DNA of 50,600 nt, taken from Oscillospiraceae bacterium. Its GTDB lineage: Bacteria > Bacillota > Clostridia > Oscillospirales > Ruminococcaceae. The position numbers and the translations under genes are program-made. Positions 1-8,823 of this stretch are shown piece after piece. The first letter of the stretch is position 1; every line of letters begins with the position of its first letter. Under the pieces are notes generated by a model. The model was given only the letters and a program-made list of their open reading frames with translations. It did not search any database and was not told where the DNA came from. Location of the stretch: the NCBI GenBank assembly GCA_017460955.1, contig JAFTZY010000066.1:1-50600 (forward strand), written 5' to 3'.

Positions 1-146
1 GCCGTCTTTTCGGCATCTTTCCGCCCTGACTTAGCCCGAAATCCTTGAAATACACCAAGTATTCCTGCGGATTTCGTGCGTCGTCAGAACGAAAATCTGC
101 TCGAAAATCCAGCTATCTCCAGATATTAAACCGGCTCTAAGATAAA
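1..146. other. Left-edge intergenic element with hairpins
   Basis: No convincing gene is seen here. The stretch contains a short hairpin at 1-14 (GCCG/CGGC) and a longer imperfect one at 37-76, with outer arms CGAAATCC (37-44) and GGATTTCG (69-76) and an inner stem AATAC/GTATT at 49-53 and 59-63. The sequence is less GC-rich than the neighbouring genes. It may be the end of an upstream transcript or a dispersed intergenic element; the window edge prevents a decision. Confidence 0.35.
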
Positions 147-194
147 ATGCTCCTGCACCGCAGGAGGGGAAAGGAAAAGGGGAACACCACGGCC

Positions 195-644
195 ATGACA
201 TTAAGTGAACTATACAATCCCATCATCTGTGCCGCCGTTCTGGGATGGGCGGCAGCACAGCTGCTGAAATTCATCCTGTACTTTGCGCAGAACACGAGCA
301 TCAATATGGAGCGCCTGTACGGCTCGGGCGGCATGCCCAGCTCCCATTCGGCGCTGGTGTGTGCAGCACTTGTGAGCACGGGCCGGGAGCAGGGCTGGAA
401 TTCAGCCGCCTTCGGCATCGTGTTCGTGCTCTCGTGCATCGTCATGTACGATGCCGCGAATGTCCGGCTCGAGGCTGGCAAGCACGCCAAGCAGCTCAAC
501 GAGATCATGCTCAGACTGTTTTCGCAGGAACAGGATCCGGACAGCAAAAAGAAGGAATTCAAGGAACTGCTCGGTCATACCCCGCTCCAGGTGGCGTGCG
601 GCGCTGCCCTGGGGCTGGTGATCGGCGCATTGATCCCATTGTAA
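195..644 (+). CDS. Divergent PAP2-family (DUF212) membrane protein
   Basis: A 149-aa hydrophobic protein of the DUF212 / YuiD family, distantly related to PAP2 phosphatases; its substrate is unknown. The family signature GSGGMPSSHSA is present at about residues 39-49, followed by membrane segments, and the last hydrophobic helix ends in ALIPL. I chose the ATG at 195 over one at 147 because the first hydrophobic segment follows directly and AAGGGGAA lies about 10 bases upstream. It sits 16 bases before dxs, a pairing common in Clostridia, where it usually follows ispA. Family membership is fairly sure; the biochemical role is not known. Confidence 0.85.
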   Translation: MTLSELYNPIICAAVLGWAAAQLLKFILYFAQNTSINMERLYGSGGMPSSHSALVCAALVSTGREQGWNSAAFGIVFVLSCIVMYDAANVRLEAGKHAKQLNEIMLRLFSQEQDPDSKKKEFKELLGHTPLQVACGAALGLVIGALIPL

Positions 645-660
645 GATATAGGAAGAAGCT

Positions 661-2556
661 ATGGAAATGAAACAACATGAAATCATGTCCGACAGGGAGT
701 ACCGGCTCTCGGAGCTCACACTGCCGGAGGATCTCAAAAAGCTCACGCCCCTACAGTGCCGCAAGCTTGCCAAGGAGATCCGGAGCCTCATGGTGCGGGT
801 GATCTCCCACAACGGCGGCCACCTGGCCTCGAACCTGGGCACCGTGGAGCTGACGCTTGCCCTGCACCGCATCTTTGATTCTCCGCAGGACAAGTTCATC
901 TGGGATGTGGGGCATCAGTGCTATACGCACAAGCTCCTGACCGGACGGCTCGGGGAATTCTCCACCATCCGCATGCAGGGCGGTATTTCCGGATTTCCCA
1001 AGCCCGAGGAATCCCCCCACGATGCGTGCATCAGCGGCCACAGCAGTACCTCCATCTCGACTGCGTGCGGCATCGCCGAGGCCATGCGCCTGAGCGGGGA
1101 TCCGCATCATGCCATCGCTGTCATCGGCGACGGGGCGCTCACGGGCGGACTTGCGTATGAGGGACTCAACAACGGCGGGCGCAAGAAGCTGCGTAATCTC
1201 ATCGTCATCCTCAACGACAACAATATGTCCATCTCCGGCAATGTCGGGGCGGTCTCCGGCTATCTGCGGTCGATCCGCGACAGTGAGGACTATGTGCGGC
1301 GCAAGCAGAAGCTCGAGGAGAAGCTCCTGACCAATCCCCAGGTGGGCATGCCGGTCGTGAAGGTGCTCAAGAAATCCAAGGACAGCTTCAAGCGCATGGT
1401 GCTCCAGCAGGGGACCATGTTCGAGCAGCTCGGCTTTGTCTACCTCGGACCCGTGGACGGGCACAACCAGCAGGAGATCGAAGAGGTGCTTCGCGTGGCA
1501 AAGCGCTATGATGCGCCGGTGTTCATCCATGTCAAGACCGTCAAGGGCAAGGGCTACCTCCCGGCGGAGAAGAACCCGAGCCAGTTCCACGGCGTGTCGA
1601 AATTCGACATCATGACGGGCAATCCCGAGGTCTCCGGCAGTGACTGCTATTCGGCGGAATTCGGCAAGGCACTCGCTGCCCTTGCCCGGGAGGACGATCG
1701 CATCTGTGCGGTGACGGCCGCAATGAAGTACGGCACGGGCCTGCAATATTTCCAGGCGGAATGTCCCGACCGCTTCTATGATGTCGGCATCGCCGAGCAG
1801 CATGCCGTGACCTTTGCCGCCGGACTTGCTTCCATGGGCAAGATACCGGTATTTGCCGTGTATTCGACATTTCTCCAGCGCTCCTACGACCAACTCCTGC
1901 ACGATGTGGCCATCGGCGGGCTCCATGTGGTGCTCGGCATCGACCGCGCAGGACTTGTCGGGGAGGACGGCGAGACGCACCAGGGCCTCTTTGATGTCCC
2001 CATGCTCATGACCGTCCCCGGTACGGTGATCTATTCGCCCGCCTGCTATGAGGAGCTGCGGCTGTGTCTGCGCAGGGCCGTGCTCGAGGACACGGGACTT
2101 GCCGCCGTGCGCTATCCGCGGGGGGGCGAGCAGGGGATGCATTTCCCCATGGACGAGCTCAATACCGACTGCACCTATACCGACTCCGGCAGCCGGGATG
2201 TCCTGCTTGTGACCTACGGGCGCGTGTATGCGGCGCTGTATGACGCGCACGGGACCTGTGAGAAGAGCGGCTACCGGACCAGCCTTTTAAAGCTCACACG
2301 CATCTTCCCCCTGGAGGAGAGGGTCGTGGAGATCGCCCGCGGGTACCGGAATGTGATCTTCTTTGAGGAGAGCTGCAGCGGTGTGTCCGCACTGTTCGGG
2401 TCCCTCCTTGCACAGTCGGGCTTTGCCGGACGCTATATCCCGGTAGCCCTCCACGGCTTTGTCAAGCAGGGGAGCGTGCCGGCGCTCCTGGACCAGGCGG
2501 AGCTGTCCGCGCATGCCGTCTGTCGCTATGTGTACACCTATGGCAGCAAGACTTGA
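661..2556 (+). CDS. dxs: 1-deoxy-D-xylulose-5-phosphate synthase
   Basis: Cytoplasmic thiamine-diphosphate enzyme that condenses pyruvate and glyceraldehyde 3-phosphate, the first step of the MEP isoprenoid pathway. The 631-aa length is usual. The N-terminal half carries the ThDP motif GDGALTGG...NN (about residues 157-173) and the HQCYTHK segment; the transketolase-like middle domain has the catalytic-Glu region AEQHAVTFAAG at about residue 380. GGAAGAAGC precedes the ATG. The 3' end overlaps the tlyA start by 17 bases, which points to translational coupling. The order DUF212-dxs-tlyA-nadK-argR-recN is the classic Firmicutes arrangement. No promoter is visible in the window, so transcription probably enters from the left. 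Confidence 0.97.
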   Translation: MEMKQHEIMSDREYRLSELTLPEDLKKLTPLQCRKLAKEIRSLMVRVISHNGGHLASNLGTVELTLALHRIFDSPQDKFIWDVGHQCYTHKLLTGRLGEFSTIRMQGGISGFPKPEESPHDACISGHSSTSISTACGIAEAMRLSGDPHHAIAVIGDGALTGGLAYEGLNNGGRKKLRNLIVILNDNNMSISGNVGAVSGYLRSIRDSEDYVRRKQKLEEKLLTNPQVGMPVVKVLKKSKDSFKRMVLQQGTMFEQLGFVYLGPVDGHNQQEIEEVLRVAKRYDAPVFIHVKTVKGKGYLPAEKNPSQFHGVSKFDIMTGNPEVSGSDCYSAEFGKALAALAREDDRICAVTAAMKYGTGLQYFQAECPDRFYDVGIAEQHAVTFAAGLASMGKIPVFAVYSTFLQRSYDQLLHDVAIGGLHVVLGIDRAGLVGEDGETHQGLFDVPMLMTVPGTVIYSPACYEELRLCLRRAVLEDTGLAAVRYPRGGEQGMHFPMDELNTDCTYTDSGSRDVLLVTYGRVYAALYDAHGTCEKSGYRTSLLKLTRIFPLEERVVEIARGYRNVIFFEESCSGVSALFGSLLAQSGFAGRYIPVALHGFVKQGSVPALLDQAELSAHAVCRYVYTYGSKT

Positions 2557-3310
2557 TACCGCCCTCGTGGAGCGGGGACTGTGCCGCTCCCGCTCCCGGG
2601 CGGGGCTGCTCATCCGGGAGGGCAGGGTGCGCGTCAACGGCATCACCGTCACAAAGCCCGCCGGGAAGATCCTGCCGGAGGATGTGCTGACGGTGGAGGA
2701 TCTGCCGTTTGTGGGAAGGGGCGGACTCAAGCTTGCCGGCGCACTTGAGGCCTTCCCGGTCACGCCGGAGGGCGCGGTGTGCCTCGATGTGGGCGCCTCC
2801 ACCGGCGGCTTTACCGACTGCCTCCTGCAAAGAGGGGCGAAGCTCGTGTATGCCGTTGATGTCGGACATGACCAGCTCGATGCGGCACTGCGGGCGGATG
2901 AGCGCGTTGTGTGCATGGAGGGGACGGATGTGCGGGATCTGACCGCACTCCCGCAGGACCCTGCCTTTTGCAGCATTGACGTGTCGTTCATTTCTCTGAA
3001 GCTCGTGCTGCCCGCCGTGTATCCGCTCCTGGCGCCCCATGCGCAGTGCATCGCCCTTGTCAAGCCGCAGTTTGAAGCAGGACGCCGGCACATCGGCAAG
3101 AACGGCATCGTCCGGGATGCACGGGTCCATGCACAGGTGCTCGGTGACGTGCTCACGCTCGCGCAGGGTCTGGGCTTTGCCGTGCAGGGACTTTGTGTGT
3201 CGCCCGTGCAGGGCGGCAGCGGCAATACGGAATTTCTTGTGCATCTGGAGAAGGGCGCACAAACGGCAGCATCGCCGGAGGCGCTCATCCGGGCGCTCTC
3301 CTTGAGGTGA
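2540..3310 (+). CDS. tlyA: TlyA-family rRNA 2'-O-methyltransferase
   Basis: Predicted SAM-dependent methyltransferase of the TlyA/hemolysin A family, known in other species to methylate ribose 2'-OH of 16S and 23S rRNA. The 256-aa protein has an N-terminal S4 RNA-binding domain (about residues 1-60, ARLDTALVERGLC to VNGITVTKPAG) and an FtsJ-like domain with the SAM motif DVGASTGGFTD near residue 80 and DVSFISL near 147. The ATG at 2540 begins the S4 domain exactly and lies inside the end of dxs; the upstream in-frame extension is a shadow of dxs. nadK follows 4 bases downstream. Confidence 0.93.
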   Translation: MAARLDTALVERGLCRSRSRAGLLIREGRVRVNGITVTKPAGKILPEDVLTVEDLPFVGRGGLKLAGALEAFPVTPEGAVCLDVGASTGGFTDCLLQRGAKLVYAVDVGHDQLDAALRADERVVCMEGTDVRDLTALPQDPAFCSIDVSFISLKLVLPAVYPLLAPHAQCIALVKPQFEAGRRHIGKNGIVRDARVHAQVLGDVLTLAQGLGFAVQGLCVSPVQGGSGNTEFLVHLEKGAQTAASPEALIRALSLR

Positions 3311-3314
3311 AACT

Positions 3315-4190
3315 ATGCTGAGTATCGCGATCTTTCCGAATCTGCAAAAGCCCGGCGCACTGCCCTGTGCGCTCGAGGTCTGTCGCCGTCTGCACACGCT
3401 CGGGGCGCAGGTCTTTATGGACACCTGCCATGCCGCGCTGTGTGAGAAACTGCCCTTTGTGCGGTATGCCGCATTTGCGGATCTGGTGCATCGGGTGGAT
3501 TTCGTCATTGCCATCGGCGGCGACGGGACCATGCTGCGCTGTGCCAGAGCCATGATCGGCTCCCACGCCTCGCTCCTGGGCATCAATACCGGGCATCTGG
3601 GCTTCATGGCAAGCCTGGAAACGGACGGGCTCGATGCGCTCGCACAGCTGTTCACCGGGGAATACTACCGCTCGGAGCGGATGCTCCTGCAAGGGGAGCT
3701 GTCGAGCGAGGAGGGTCTGCACCGCTTCTATGCACTCAACGATGTGGCCGTGTCCGGCATGAGCGGGAAGGTCTTTGACTTCTCGGTGCTTGCCGACAAT
3801 GCGCTCGTCGGACGCTACCGTGCCGACGGCATGATCTGCAGCACCCCCACCGGCTCGACGGCCTATGCGCTGTCCGCAGGGGGGCCGCTGATGGAGCCGG
3901 AGCTGCAGTGCATCGAGATCACGCTGATCTGTCCGCACTCGCTGTTCAGCCGCCCGCTCCTGCTCTCCGCGGACCGGACGGTGACCATCGTACACACGGC
4001 TGATGCGGAAAAGCAGATCTTCCTGAGTGCGGACGGCGAGGCCCCCATCCGGTTCCCGGCGGGGGCAGCCCTGCGGCTGCGGCGCTCGGAGCATACCGTG
4101 ACGCTCATCAGCATGCAGGAGGCCGGCTTCTTTGATTCGGTCAACCGAAAGCTCATGCAGTCCATCAAGGGCTTTTCGGACGAGATGTGA
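3315..4190 (+). CDS. nadK: NAD kinase
   Basis: ATP (or polyphosphate)-dependent NAD kinase that makes NADP in the cytoplasm. The 291-aa sequence carries the family motifs in order: GGDGTML (about residues 64-70), NTGHLGFMAS (about 91-100), and the NAD-binding segment STPTGSTAYALSAGGP (about 176-191), followed by the RPLLLS region. GAGGTGA sits a few bases before the ATG. The gene is packed between tlyA (4-base gap) and argR (12-base gap), so these three are probably one transcript with dxs and recN. Length and motifs are ordinary. Confidence 0.96.
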   Translation: MLSIAIFPNLQKPGALPCALEVCRRLHTLGAQVFMDTCHAALCEKLPFVRYAAFADLVHRVDFVIAIGGDGTMLRCARAMIGSHASLLGINTGHLGFMASLETDGLDALAQLFTGEYYRSERMLLQGELSSEEGLHRFYALNDVAVSGMSGKVFDFSVLADNALVGRYRADGMICSTPTGSTAYALSAGGPLMEPELQCIEITLICPHSLFSRPLLLSADRTVTIVHTADAEKQIFLSADGEAPIRFPAGAALRLRRSEHTVTLISMQEAGFFDSVNRKLMQSIKGFSDEM

Positions 4191-4202
4191 GGGGGCGCAC
4201 CT

Positions 4203-4640
4203 ATGAAAAAAGCAAGGCAGAAGCTCATCATCGAGCTCATCCGCACAAGCAGCATCGGCAATCAGGATGCCCTCCAGGAGGCACTGCGGCTCCGGGGCTT
4301 CCCGGTCACACAGGCGACCGTGTCCCGGGACATCCGGGAGCTGAATCTCATCAAGCGGGCGGATGAGAACGGCGTTTACCGCTATGTCCTGCCCGAGCAG
4401 AGCCTCGGGAATACCGATCTGCTCACCGGCAACATCCTCGATGCGGACAGTGCCGGGAATACCGTGGTCATCAAATGCCGCAGCGGCACCGCACAGGCCG
4501 TCTGCACCGTGCTCGACGGCATGGTCCGCCCGGAGGTCGTGGGGACCCTTGCCGGGGACGATACGATCTTCGTCCTCATCCGTACAGGGGAGCAGGCCAG
4601 GCGCTTTGCGGCGGAGATCCTAAAAAAACTGCATATGTAG
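4203..4640 (+). CDS. argR: Arginine repressor ArgR/AhrC
   Basis: Arginine-responsive transcriptional regulator, hexameric in characterised relatives. The 145-aa protein has an N-terminal winged-helix domain with the family segment TQATVSRDIRELNLIK (about residues 38-53) and a C-terminal oligomerisation/arginine-binding domain with GTLAGDDTIFVL (about 119-130). The start is preceded by GAGGGGGC. Its place between nadK and recN is the usual Firmicutes one and does not imply local arginine genes; none is present in the window, so its targets lie elsewhere. Confidence 0.95.
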   Translation: MKKARQKLIIELIRTSSIGNQDALQEALRLRGFPVTQATVSRDIRELNLIKRADENGVYRYVLPEQSLGNTDLLTGNILDADSAGNTVVIKCRSGTAQAVCTVLDGMVRPEVVGTLAGDDTIFVLIRTGEQARRFAAEILKKLHM

Positions 4641-4642
4641 CA

Positions 4643-4664
4643 GGCTTCCCCCTCCAGGGAAGCC
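4643..4664. repeat. Hairpin between argR and recN
   Basis: Perfect 8-base arms GGCTTCCC (4643-4650) and GGGAAGCC (4657-4664) around a CCTCCA loop. There is no T run, so it is not an obvious terminator. It may be a REP-like dispersed palindrome or an mRNA-processing stem. Confidence 0.5.
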
Positions 4665-4680
4665 GGAGTTAGGTGAGAAG

Positions 4681-6351
4681 ATGTTAGAAGAACTGTATAT
4701 CGAAAATCTGGCGGTCATCGAACGTGCATGCATCGGCTTTGAGAAGGCGTTCCATGTGTTCACCGGTGAGACGGGCGCCGGAAAATCCATCCTGATCCAC
4801 GGCATCCAGGCCGTGCTCGGACAGCGTGTCTCCAAGGACTGGGTGCGCACGGGCTGTGAGCGGGCGAGCGTCACGGCGCTGTTCACGCAGCTTCCCGAGG
4901 AGGTGCTCGAGCTGCTCTCGGAAATGAATATTTCCTGCGACGAGCGCCAGGTCACGCTGACACGCGAGATCCGTGCGGACGGCGGCAGCGTCGGGCGCAT
5001 CAACGGACGCACCGCCTCCGTGTCCGCCCTGCGGGAGATCGGCACCCTGCTCATCTCCATCCATGGCCAGCACGACAACCAGGTCCTGCTCAATCCCGAG
5101 CACCACCTGCATGTCCTCGATGAATTCGGGGGCGAGAGTACCTATCTGACGGAGTACCAGCGTGCCTTCCGGCAGCTCCAGACCATCGCCCGGGAGCTCG
5201 GACGGCTCAAAAAGGAGGAGCAGTACCGCCGCCAGCGCAGTGCCCTCCTGCGCCGCCAGATCGAGGAGATCGGGGCGCTCGACCCGCAGCCCGGGGAGGA
5301 GGAGACCCTTGAAAATGCGCTCATCCAGGCGGACAATGCCGAGCGCATCCTCCAGGCGCTCCACGGCGGCGCGGGAGCGCTTTTCAGTGACACGGAGGAG
5401 ACGGCCGTGGACCTTGTGCAGGGCGTGATGCAGCAGCTGCGGGACATCGAGGATGTGTTCCCGGACACCGCGGAGATCACCGAGCGGCTGTCGGCATGCG
5501 CCATTGAGCTCAAGGACATCGCGGAGGACCTGCGGCATATGGCGGGCAGCGTGAGCATCGACGAGCAGCGCACCGAGCAGCTGCGCAGCCGCTACCGGGC
5601 CATTTCCCAGGTCAAGAAGCAGTTCTTTGTGGATTTTGACGAGCTTTTAGCACTCTATGAGAGTGCCCGGCAGGAGATGAGCACCATGCAGGAGGACGAT
5701 GACCGCATCGCAGGGCTCGAGGCGCAGAAGGCGGAGCTTCTGGCGGACGTCACCGAGAAGGCAAGGGCGTTGTCGGACTACCGGGCGCAGACGGCCGAGC
5801 GCTTTGTGGAGCGCGTGAGCGAGGAGCTGCGGTTCCTGGATATGCCGAATGTCGTGCTCAGCGTCGAGCAGGAGAAGGGCAAGCTGACCATCCAGGGGCG
5901 GGATAATGTGACCTTCCTCATCTCCGCGAACAAGGGCGAGATCCCGCGTCCCATCTCCAAGATCGCCTCGGGCGGTGAGCTCTCTCGCATCATGCTCGCC
6001 CTGAAATCCGTCATCGCCGACCGCGACCGCATCCCGACGCTCATCTTCGATGAGATCGACACGGGCGTGTCCGGCAAGGCCGCACAGAAGATCGGCATCA
6101 AGCTGCGGGAGATCAGCCGGCAGCGCCAGGTGCTGTGCGTGACGCACCTGTCCCAGATCGCCGTGATGGCCGATACACATTATATGATCGAGAAGCACGA
6201 CGAGGGCGAGCGCACCGTCACACAGGTCCACCGGCTCGATACGGAAGGCCGTGTGGATGAGATCGCCCGGATCATGGGCGGCGAGAACCCGAGCGAGCTG
6301 ATGCTCGAGAATGCCCGCGAGGAGCTGCGCCGCGTCCGGGAAGAAGCATAA
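4681..6351 (+). CDS. recN: DNA repair protein RecN
   Basis: SMC-like ATPase that acts early in double-strand-break repair, binding DNA ends before RecA. The 556-aa protein has Walker A GETGAGKS (about residues 30-37) near the N terminus, a long charged central region compatible with coiled coil (about 150-390), and a C-terminal half with the ABC-type signature ASGGELSR near residue 432 and Walker B TLIFDEIDTG near 455. GGTGAGAAG precedes the ATG. It is separated from argR by a short palindrome and is followed 11 bases later by a 57-aa ORF with a perfect ribosome-binding site. Confidence 0.96.
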   Translation: MLEELYIENLAVIERACIGFEKAFHVFTGETGAGKSILIHGIQAVLGQRVSKDWVRTGCERASVTALFTQLPEEVLELLSEMNISCDERQVTLTREIRADGGSVGRINGRTASVSALREIGTLLISIHGQHDNQVLLNPEHHLHVLDEFGGESTYLTEYQRAFRQLQTIARELGRLKKEEQYRRQRSALLRRQIEEIGALDPQPGEEETLENALIQADNAERILQALHGGAGALFSDTEETAVDLVQGVMQQLRDIEDVFPDTAEITERLSACAIELKDIAEDLRHMAGSVSIDEQRTEQLRSRYRAISQVKKQFFVDFDELLALYESARQEMSTMQEDDDRIAGLEAQKAELLADVTEKARALSDYRAQTAERFVERVSEELRFLDMPNVVLSVEQEKGKLTIQGRDNVTFLISANKGEIPRPISKIASGGELSRIMLALKSVIADRDRIPTLIFDEIDTGVSGKAAQKIGIKLREISRQRQVLCVTHLSQIAVMADTHYMIEKHDEGERTVTQVHRLDTEGRVDEIARIMGGENPSELMLENAREELRRVREEA

Positions 6352-6362
6352 CAGGAGGTATT

Positions 6363-6536
6363 ATGGAACCGCATGCATACGAAGTGGCCGAGATAAACGG
6401 CGATTATGCAGGCCTGCGCCGGCTCGACGGGGAGGACGATGCCCTCTTCACCGTCGCCATGGCACTCCTGCCGCCCGGCGTGGACATCGGCACAAAACTT
6501 ACGGGGATGATGGGTATGTTCGAGATCATCGAATGA
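6363..6536 (+). CDS. Small conserved-looking protein, 57 aa
   Basis: An ORF too short for common cut-offs, strongly supported by AGGAGGT at 6353-6359, three bases before its ATG. The product begins MEPHAYEVAEINGDYAGLRR and ends GMMGMFEIIE. It is acidic, has no membrane segment and reads as a small mixed alpha/beta protein; the pattern YEV..INGDYA.L.R resembles small proteins I associate with Clostridia, but I cannot name the family with certainty. It lies between recN and the flavodiiron gene with gaps of 11 and 46 bases, so it is likely co-transcribed. Function unknown. Confidence 0.75.
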   Translation: MEPHAYEVAEINGDYAGLRRLDGEDDALFTVAMALLPPGVDIGTKLTGMMGMFEIIE

Positions 6537-6582
6537 CACCCATTCCGCATATACATTATTAATAAGAAAGAAGGAACCAGCT

Positions 6583-7746
6583 ATGAAGAATGTAACACAG
6601 GATATTTTCTATATCGGCGTGAATGACCATGCGATCGATCTGTTCGAGGGGATGTATGACGTCCCGAACGGCATGGCGTACAACTCCTATGTGATCGCGG
6701 ACGAAAAGATCGCCGTCATGGACAGCGTGGAGGCGGGCTTTGCAGAGCAGTGGCTCGACAACCTTGCCGGAGCCCTCTCCGGGCGCACACCCGATTACCT
6801 CATCGTGCAGCATGTGGAGCCCGACCATTCCGGCAGCATCCGGCGCTTCCTCGAGACCTACCCCGATGCCGTGATCGTCGGCAATGCCAAGACCTTCACG
6901 ATGCTCCGGAACTTCTTCCCGGACCTCACCTTCGACGATGCACACAAATGCGTGGTCGCCGCTGACGGGACGCTCTCCCTCGGCAGCCATACCCTGCGCT
7001 TTGTCATGGCCCCCATGGTCCACTGGCCGGAGGTCATGATGACCTATGACGAGCGTGACGGTGTGTTCTTCACCGCCGATGCCTTCGGCAAGTTCGGCGC
7101 ACTCGATGTGGACGAGGACTGGGCATGCGAGGCACGCCGGTACTATTTCGGCATTGTCGGGAAATTCGGCACACAGGTCCAGGCCGTCCTCAAAAAGGCC
7201 GCAGCGCTCGACATCCGCACCATCTGCCCGCTGCACGGCCCCGTCCTGACCGAGAACCTGTCCTATTATCTGGATCTGTACAACACCTGGTCCTCCTACG
7301 GCGTGGAGACCGAGGGCGTGATGATCGCCTACACCTCCGTGTACGGCAATACCCGCAGGGCATGCGAGCTCCTGTCCGAGGCACTGACCGAGGGAGGGTG
7401 TGAGCGTGTGATCCTGTGCGACCTGGCACGGGAGGACATGGCCGAGGCTGTGGAGGATGCCTTCCGGCACGGTAAGCTCGTGCTGGCGACCACGACCTAC
7501 AACGGCGATATGTTCCCGACCATGCGCACCTTCATCGCGGCACTGACCGAGCGCGGGTACCAGAACCGCACGATCGGCCTGATTGAGAACGGCTCGTGGG
7601 CGCCGACGGCTGCCAAGGCCATGCGGGCGCAGTTTGAGAAATCGAAGAACATCACCTGGCTTGAGACCGCAGTGAAGATCACCTCGTCCGTCAAGGAGGC
7701 CGATCTTGCCGCCATCCGCGCCATGGCAGCGGAGCTTTTGCAATGA
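6583..7746 (+). CDS. Flavodiiron protein (A-type flavoprotein, FprA family)
   Basis: Cytoplasmic O2 and/or NO reductase used by anaerobes for oxygen or nitrosative defence. The 387-aa protein has the two standard domains: a metallo-beta-lactamase-like diiron domain (about residues 1-245) with ligands visible as His77-x-Glu79-x-Asp81-His82, His147, Asp166 and His218, and a flavodoxin domain (about 250-387) with the FMN phosphate-binding loop TSVYGNT. No rubredoxin or NADH-oxidoreductase extension is attached, so electrons must come from a separate partner. Its stop overlaps the start of the deacetylase gene by 4 bases. Confidence 0.93.
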   Translation: MKNVTQDIFYIGVNDHAIDLFEGMYDVPNGMAYNSYVIADEKIAVMDSVEAGFAEQWLDNLAGALSGRTPDYLIVQHVEPDHSGSIRRFLETYPDAVIVGNAKTFTMLRNFFPDLTFDDAHKCVVAADGTLSLGSHTLRFVMAPMVHWPEVMMTYDERDGVFFTADAFGKFGALDVDEDWACEARRYYFGIVGKFGTQVQAVLKKAAALDIRTICPLHGPVLTENLSYYLDLYNTWSSYGVETEGVMIAYTSVYGNTRRACELLSEALTEGGCERVILCDLAREDMAEAVEDAFRHGKLVLATTTYNGDMFPTMRTFIAALTERGYQNRTIGLIENGSWAPTAAKAMRAQFEKSKNITWLETAVKITSSVKEADLAAIRAMAAELLQ

Positions 7747-8438
7747 CGGACTGGACACAGCACTACAAACGGGCCGTCACCTTCAGCTATGATGACGGGA
7801 ACGAGCAGGATCTGCGGCTGCTTGAGATCCTCCGGCAGTACGGACTGCGCTGCACGTTCAACCTCAATTCCGGACTCGGGGGTGATGCAGGCACCTGGGA
7901 ATATGAGGGGGCTCTGGTGCGCCGCATGGTGCTTTCGGAGCGGATCGGCTGCTATGCGGGGCATGAGATCGCAGTACACGGGGCGAAGCATCTGAACATG
8001 ACGGAGCTGTCCGATGCGGCACTGCATGAGGAGATCGTGTCGGACCGGGATACGCTCGCATCGCTGTGCGGGACGGTCCCCGTGGGGGCGGCCTACCCCT
8101 ACGGGGCGTATGATGCGCGGGTGATGGAGGCCATGCGTGCCGCCGGGATCCGGTATGTGCGCACGGTGAACAGTACCCACAGCTTTGCACCGCAGGAGGC
8201 GCTGTTGGCCTTTCATCCGACGTGCCATCATGACGATCCGGCACTGGAGACGCTTGTGGAGGACTTCCTCCGTCTGGAGCCGGAGACCCCGCAGGTGCTG
8301 TACATCTGGGGACACAGCTATGAATTTGACGGCCACCGGAACTGGGACCGCTTCGAGCGGATCTGTGAACGCCTGGCCGGGCATCCGGACATCTTCTACG
8401 GCACCAATGCACAGGTGCTGCTCAGAGGTGAGATGTGA
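7743..8438 (+). CDS. Polysaccharide deacetylase (NodB/CE4-like)
   Basis: Predicted metal-dependent carbohydrate de-N-acetylase or a related NodB-fold enzyme. In 231 aa it shows motif 1 as FSYDDG (Asp17, Asp18), motif 2 as HGAKH (His79, His83), motif 3 as AAYPYGAYD near residues 117-125 (the usual RxPxG is changed), and a late WGHSYEFD motif. No signal peptide is seen, which is unusual for an enzyme acting on peptidoglycan and suggests an intracellular substrate or a non-classical role. The ATGA overlap with the flavodiiron gene implies translational coupling. Confidence 0.85.
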   Translation: MTDWTQHYKRAVTFSYDDGNEQDLRLLEILRQYGLRCTFNLNSGLGGDAGTWEYEGALVRRMVLSERIGCYAGHEIAVHGAKHLNMTELSDAALHEEIVSDRDTLASLCGTVPVGAAYPYGAYDARVMEAMRAAGIRYVRTVNSTHSFAPQEALLAFHPTCHHDDPALETLVEDFLRLEPETPQVLYIWGHSYEFDGHRNWDRFERICERLAGHPDIFYGTNAQVLLRGEM

Positions 8439-8463
8439 GGGGGAAGACCGTGCTTCGGCCGCC

Positions 8464-8521
8464 CACCCCCCACCCCCTCCCTCTCCCGGTGAGGGGGGTG
8501 GGGTGGGGATTTCTTTTTTTC
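8464..8521 (+). terminator. GC-rich stem-loop with T run after the deacetylase gene
   Basis: A C-rich arm (8465-8482) is followed by a G-rich arm (GAGGGGGGTGGGG, from 8491) and then by a T-rich run around 8510-8521. It can act as an intrinsic terminator for the 195-8438 genes, but the arms are low in complexity and also belong to a dispersed repeat family (compare 46768-46800). Confidence 0.5.
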
Positions 8522-8579
8522 TTTGGGGGGGGACTGCCGTCCCCCGCACCCCCCTTGCTTTCGGCGCGGCTCAGTTTCC

Positions 8580-8780
8580 TCTTCAGGGCAAAGCCCCGAA
8601 ACCAAGGGGTGTGGGGGGGACCGAAGGTACCCCCACGGGGTCCGGGGCAAAGCCCCGGATAGGGGGTGCAGGGGGACGAAGTCCCCCTGCATCAAAAACG
8701 AAACCACCCCCCGCGTGCGAAGCGCGCAAGGGGGGGCAGCCGAAGGCTGCGGGGGGGCTCCTCCGCCCCTCCGCGCAGTC
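8580..8780. repeat. Cluster of dispersed GC-rich hairpin repeats
   Basis: Successive perfect palindromes occur here: CCGGGGC/GCCCCGG (8642-8658) and TGCAGGGGGAC/GTCCCCCTGCA (8667-8691), plus smaller ones with GAA loops around 8720-8750 (GCAGCCGAAGGCTGC). The TGCAGGGG...CCCCTGCA hairpin recurs at 50502-50524 and at the right window edge. All short ORFs across this stretch have the skewed composition of the repeats and are not genes. Confidence 0.8.
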
Positions 8781-8823
8781 CCTGCGCTGCTAAACATCCC
8801 TGGTTCTTCACCCGTTTTGTATG

